A stretch of 64,000 bases of DNA from Planococcus plakortidis (lineage in GTDB: Bacteria; Bacillota; Bacilli; Bacillales_A; Planococcaceae): positions 2,262,501-2,326,500 of the forward strand of contig NZ_CP016539.2 of NCBI RefSeq assembly GCF_001687605.2, in the 5' to 3' direction. Below the pieces are notes generated by a model. That model saw only the letters and a list, made by a program, of their open reading frames with translations. It was not told where the DNA came from and did not search any database. The translations under genes and the position numbers were made by a program. This document shows positions 62,943 through 64,000 of the stretch, in pieces (the stretch's first letter is position 1; each line of letters opens with the position of its first letter).

Positions 62943-63359
62943 TTATTGCCCATATTGCTGGATGGCGATGGCGACTTTATAGCTTGCAAACTCGCTGATG
63001 TCGTTCAGGAACTCGTCCAGTTCCTGATGCGTCGGGAAATGGCATTCGATCAAATAGCAGCCTTCGCCGCTCGTCTTGAAATAACGGCTGACGGTTTCTG
63101 TCCGGCTGTCCAAGTCGTCGAGAAACTTCTGGTGGCGGGGTTCGTGCATCATGGCCGTCACAAAAGCGTGCACAGGATAGCCGAGTTTTTCTTTTGGCAC
63201 ACGGATCGTATAGCCATCGATAATCCCTGCTTCCTCCAATTTCAAGACGCGCGCAGCGGTCGCCTGGCCGGTCAAATGTACTTTTTCGCCAAGCTCCTTC
63301 ATCGTCATGCGGCCATTCTGGGAAAGTTCATGCAAAATAAGTTGATCTATCGAATCCAT
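62943..63359 (-). CDS. Lrp/AsnC family transcriptional regulator
   Basis: A 138-aa regulator: N-terminal winged helix (MDSIDQLILHELSQNGRMTMKELGEKVHLTG, in part; RVLKLEEAGIIDGYTIRV) and a C-terminal RAM/AsnC ligand domain (YPVHAFVTAMMHEP, CYLIECHFPTHQELDEFLNDI). Such regulators respond to amino acids. The start is set at ATG 63359, where the conserved domain begins, although AAAGGA is 12 nt away; a start at 63380 is possible. It is divergent from the metallo-hydrolase gene. Confidence 0.9.
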   Translation of the reverse strand: MDSIDQLILHELSQNGRMTMKELGEKVHLTGQATAARVLKLEEAGIIDGYTIRVPKEKLGYPVHAFVTAMMHEPRHQKFLDDLDSRTETVSRYFKTSGEGCYLIECHFPTHQELDEFLNDISEFASYKVAIAIQQYGQ

Positions 63360-63480
63360 TGCCAGGTCAATTCCTTTCATTAATCAAGTGAAAACGCCAA
63401 AAGACCTTCACGAGGCCATCGTCTCTATCGTGAATTTCAGTATATACTAGGGTCACACCTCATGAAAGGAGTTCGAATCA

Positions 63481-64000
63481 TGAAAATCGAACAAATCCGC
63501 AACGCCACTTTACGCATCCAATACGCAGGCAAGCATTTCCTCGTCGACCCATTTCTCGGCGACAAAGGAAGCTACCCGCCATTCCCGAATTCCGCACGCC
63601 AAGATCAAAACAATCCTTTGTCGGAATTACCGGTTTCAAAAGTACAGCTCGTCGAAGGCATCGATGCGCTAATCATCACCCATCTTCATATGGACCATTA
63701 CGATGAAGCGGCCAAAGAATTCCTGCCAAAACACTTGCCGCTCTTCAGCCAAAACGAGGAAGACGCACAAGTGCTCCGTAACGACGGCTTCACGAATGTC
63801 AATGTCCTCGGTGAAGATACGGGCTTCGAAGGCATTTCCTTAATCAAGACACAAGGCGAACACGGGCGCGGCGAAATCCTGAAAATGGCAGGACTAGTGT
63901 GCGGCGTTGTCTTTAAACACGAAGACGAAAAAACGCTTTATGTCGCAGGCGACACCGTTTGGTATGCGGGCGTCCAACAAGAAATTGACGCTCACCAGCC
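63481..64000 (+). CDS. MBL-fold metal-dependent hydrolase (5' part only)
   Basis: The gene runs off the window; 173 codons are visible. MKIEQIRNATLRIQYAGKHFLVDPFLG, in part, then the metal motif THLHMDHYDEAA (HxHxDH), a second His in GEHGRGEI and Asp in VAGDTVWYAG, mark the UlaG/YcbJ-like beta-lactamase-fold branch. GAAAGGAG lies 7 nt from the ATG. The gap to the divergent Lrp gene is short, so the Lrp protein may control it. Confidence 0.87.

Overview
The window reads as a low-to-mid GC Gram-positive chromosome of the order Bacillales, most likely a Planococcus-like member of the Planococcaceae (inference). The support is AGGAGG-type ribosome sites, frequent GTG/TTG starts, a GlpP-controlled glp operon with a cre site, a class D sortase with an LPXTA-type acidic surface protein, a subtilase with cell-wall-binding repeats, and a YdaJKLM-like c-di-GMP exopolysaccharide locus. 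No rRNA, tRNA, CRISPR array, prophage or transposase gene was seen. Two otherwise conserved genes (uvsE, a glycosyltransferase) each carry a one-base deletion, which may be real or assembly error.

Layout. 0-9 kb: housekeeping and signalling genes (diguanylate cyclase, NRDE protein, UV endonuclease, histidine kinase, sigma factor, LysM polysaccharide deacetylase). 9-15.7 kb: an exopolysaccharide locus on the minus strand related to B. subtilis ydaJKLM / Listeria pss, with duplicated YdaK- and YdaJ-like genes and no YdaN-like subunit. 16-25 kb: galU, acidic surface protein plus sortase, a zinc-ribbon serine protease, a PAP2-like protein and a subtilase. 25.5-30.6 kb: glpF-glpK-glpD with two terminator leaders, plus glpP. 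30.7-34.9 kb: small metabolic and membrane genes.

35.2-54.3 kb is the most unusual part. A seven-gene Wzx/Wzy-type surface-glycan operon (two GT4 glycosyltransferases, an HprK-like P-loop protein, an initiating sugar transferase, a degenerate nucleotide-sugar dehydrogenase homologue, a polymerase-like membrane protein and a MurJ-type flippase) is followed by three tandem FemAB-like GNAT paralogues of exactly 335 aa, a fourth FemAB-like gene, two paralogous ATP-grasp ligases and a beta-helix protein. Four separate promoters here share one architecture: direct repeats TTAACC-N5-TTAACC, then exactly 9 nt, then a TAGGAT-like -10. This argues for one regulon, probably under an OmpR/PhoB-family regulator (PhoP or WalR type). 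I infer a surface glycan decorated with amino acids or peptides by the FemAB and ATP-grasp enzymes; this is the best candidate for an undescribed system.

54.3-64 kb: an amidase with a tiny GatC/AtzG-like partner, an SDR/TetR pair with a palindromic operator, a GGDEF-EAL protein, a possible HEPN protein with a divergent small gene, an Lrp regulator and the start of a metallo-hydrolase.

The intergenic DNA holds three repeat families. One is a MITE-like element of about 425 bp, in three copies, all between convergent genes. In two copies a terminator hairpin is duplicated on both sides like an unusually long target-site duplication.
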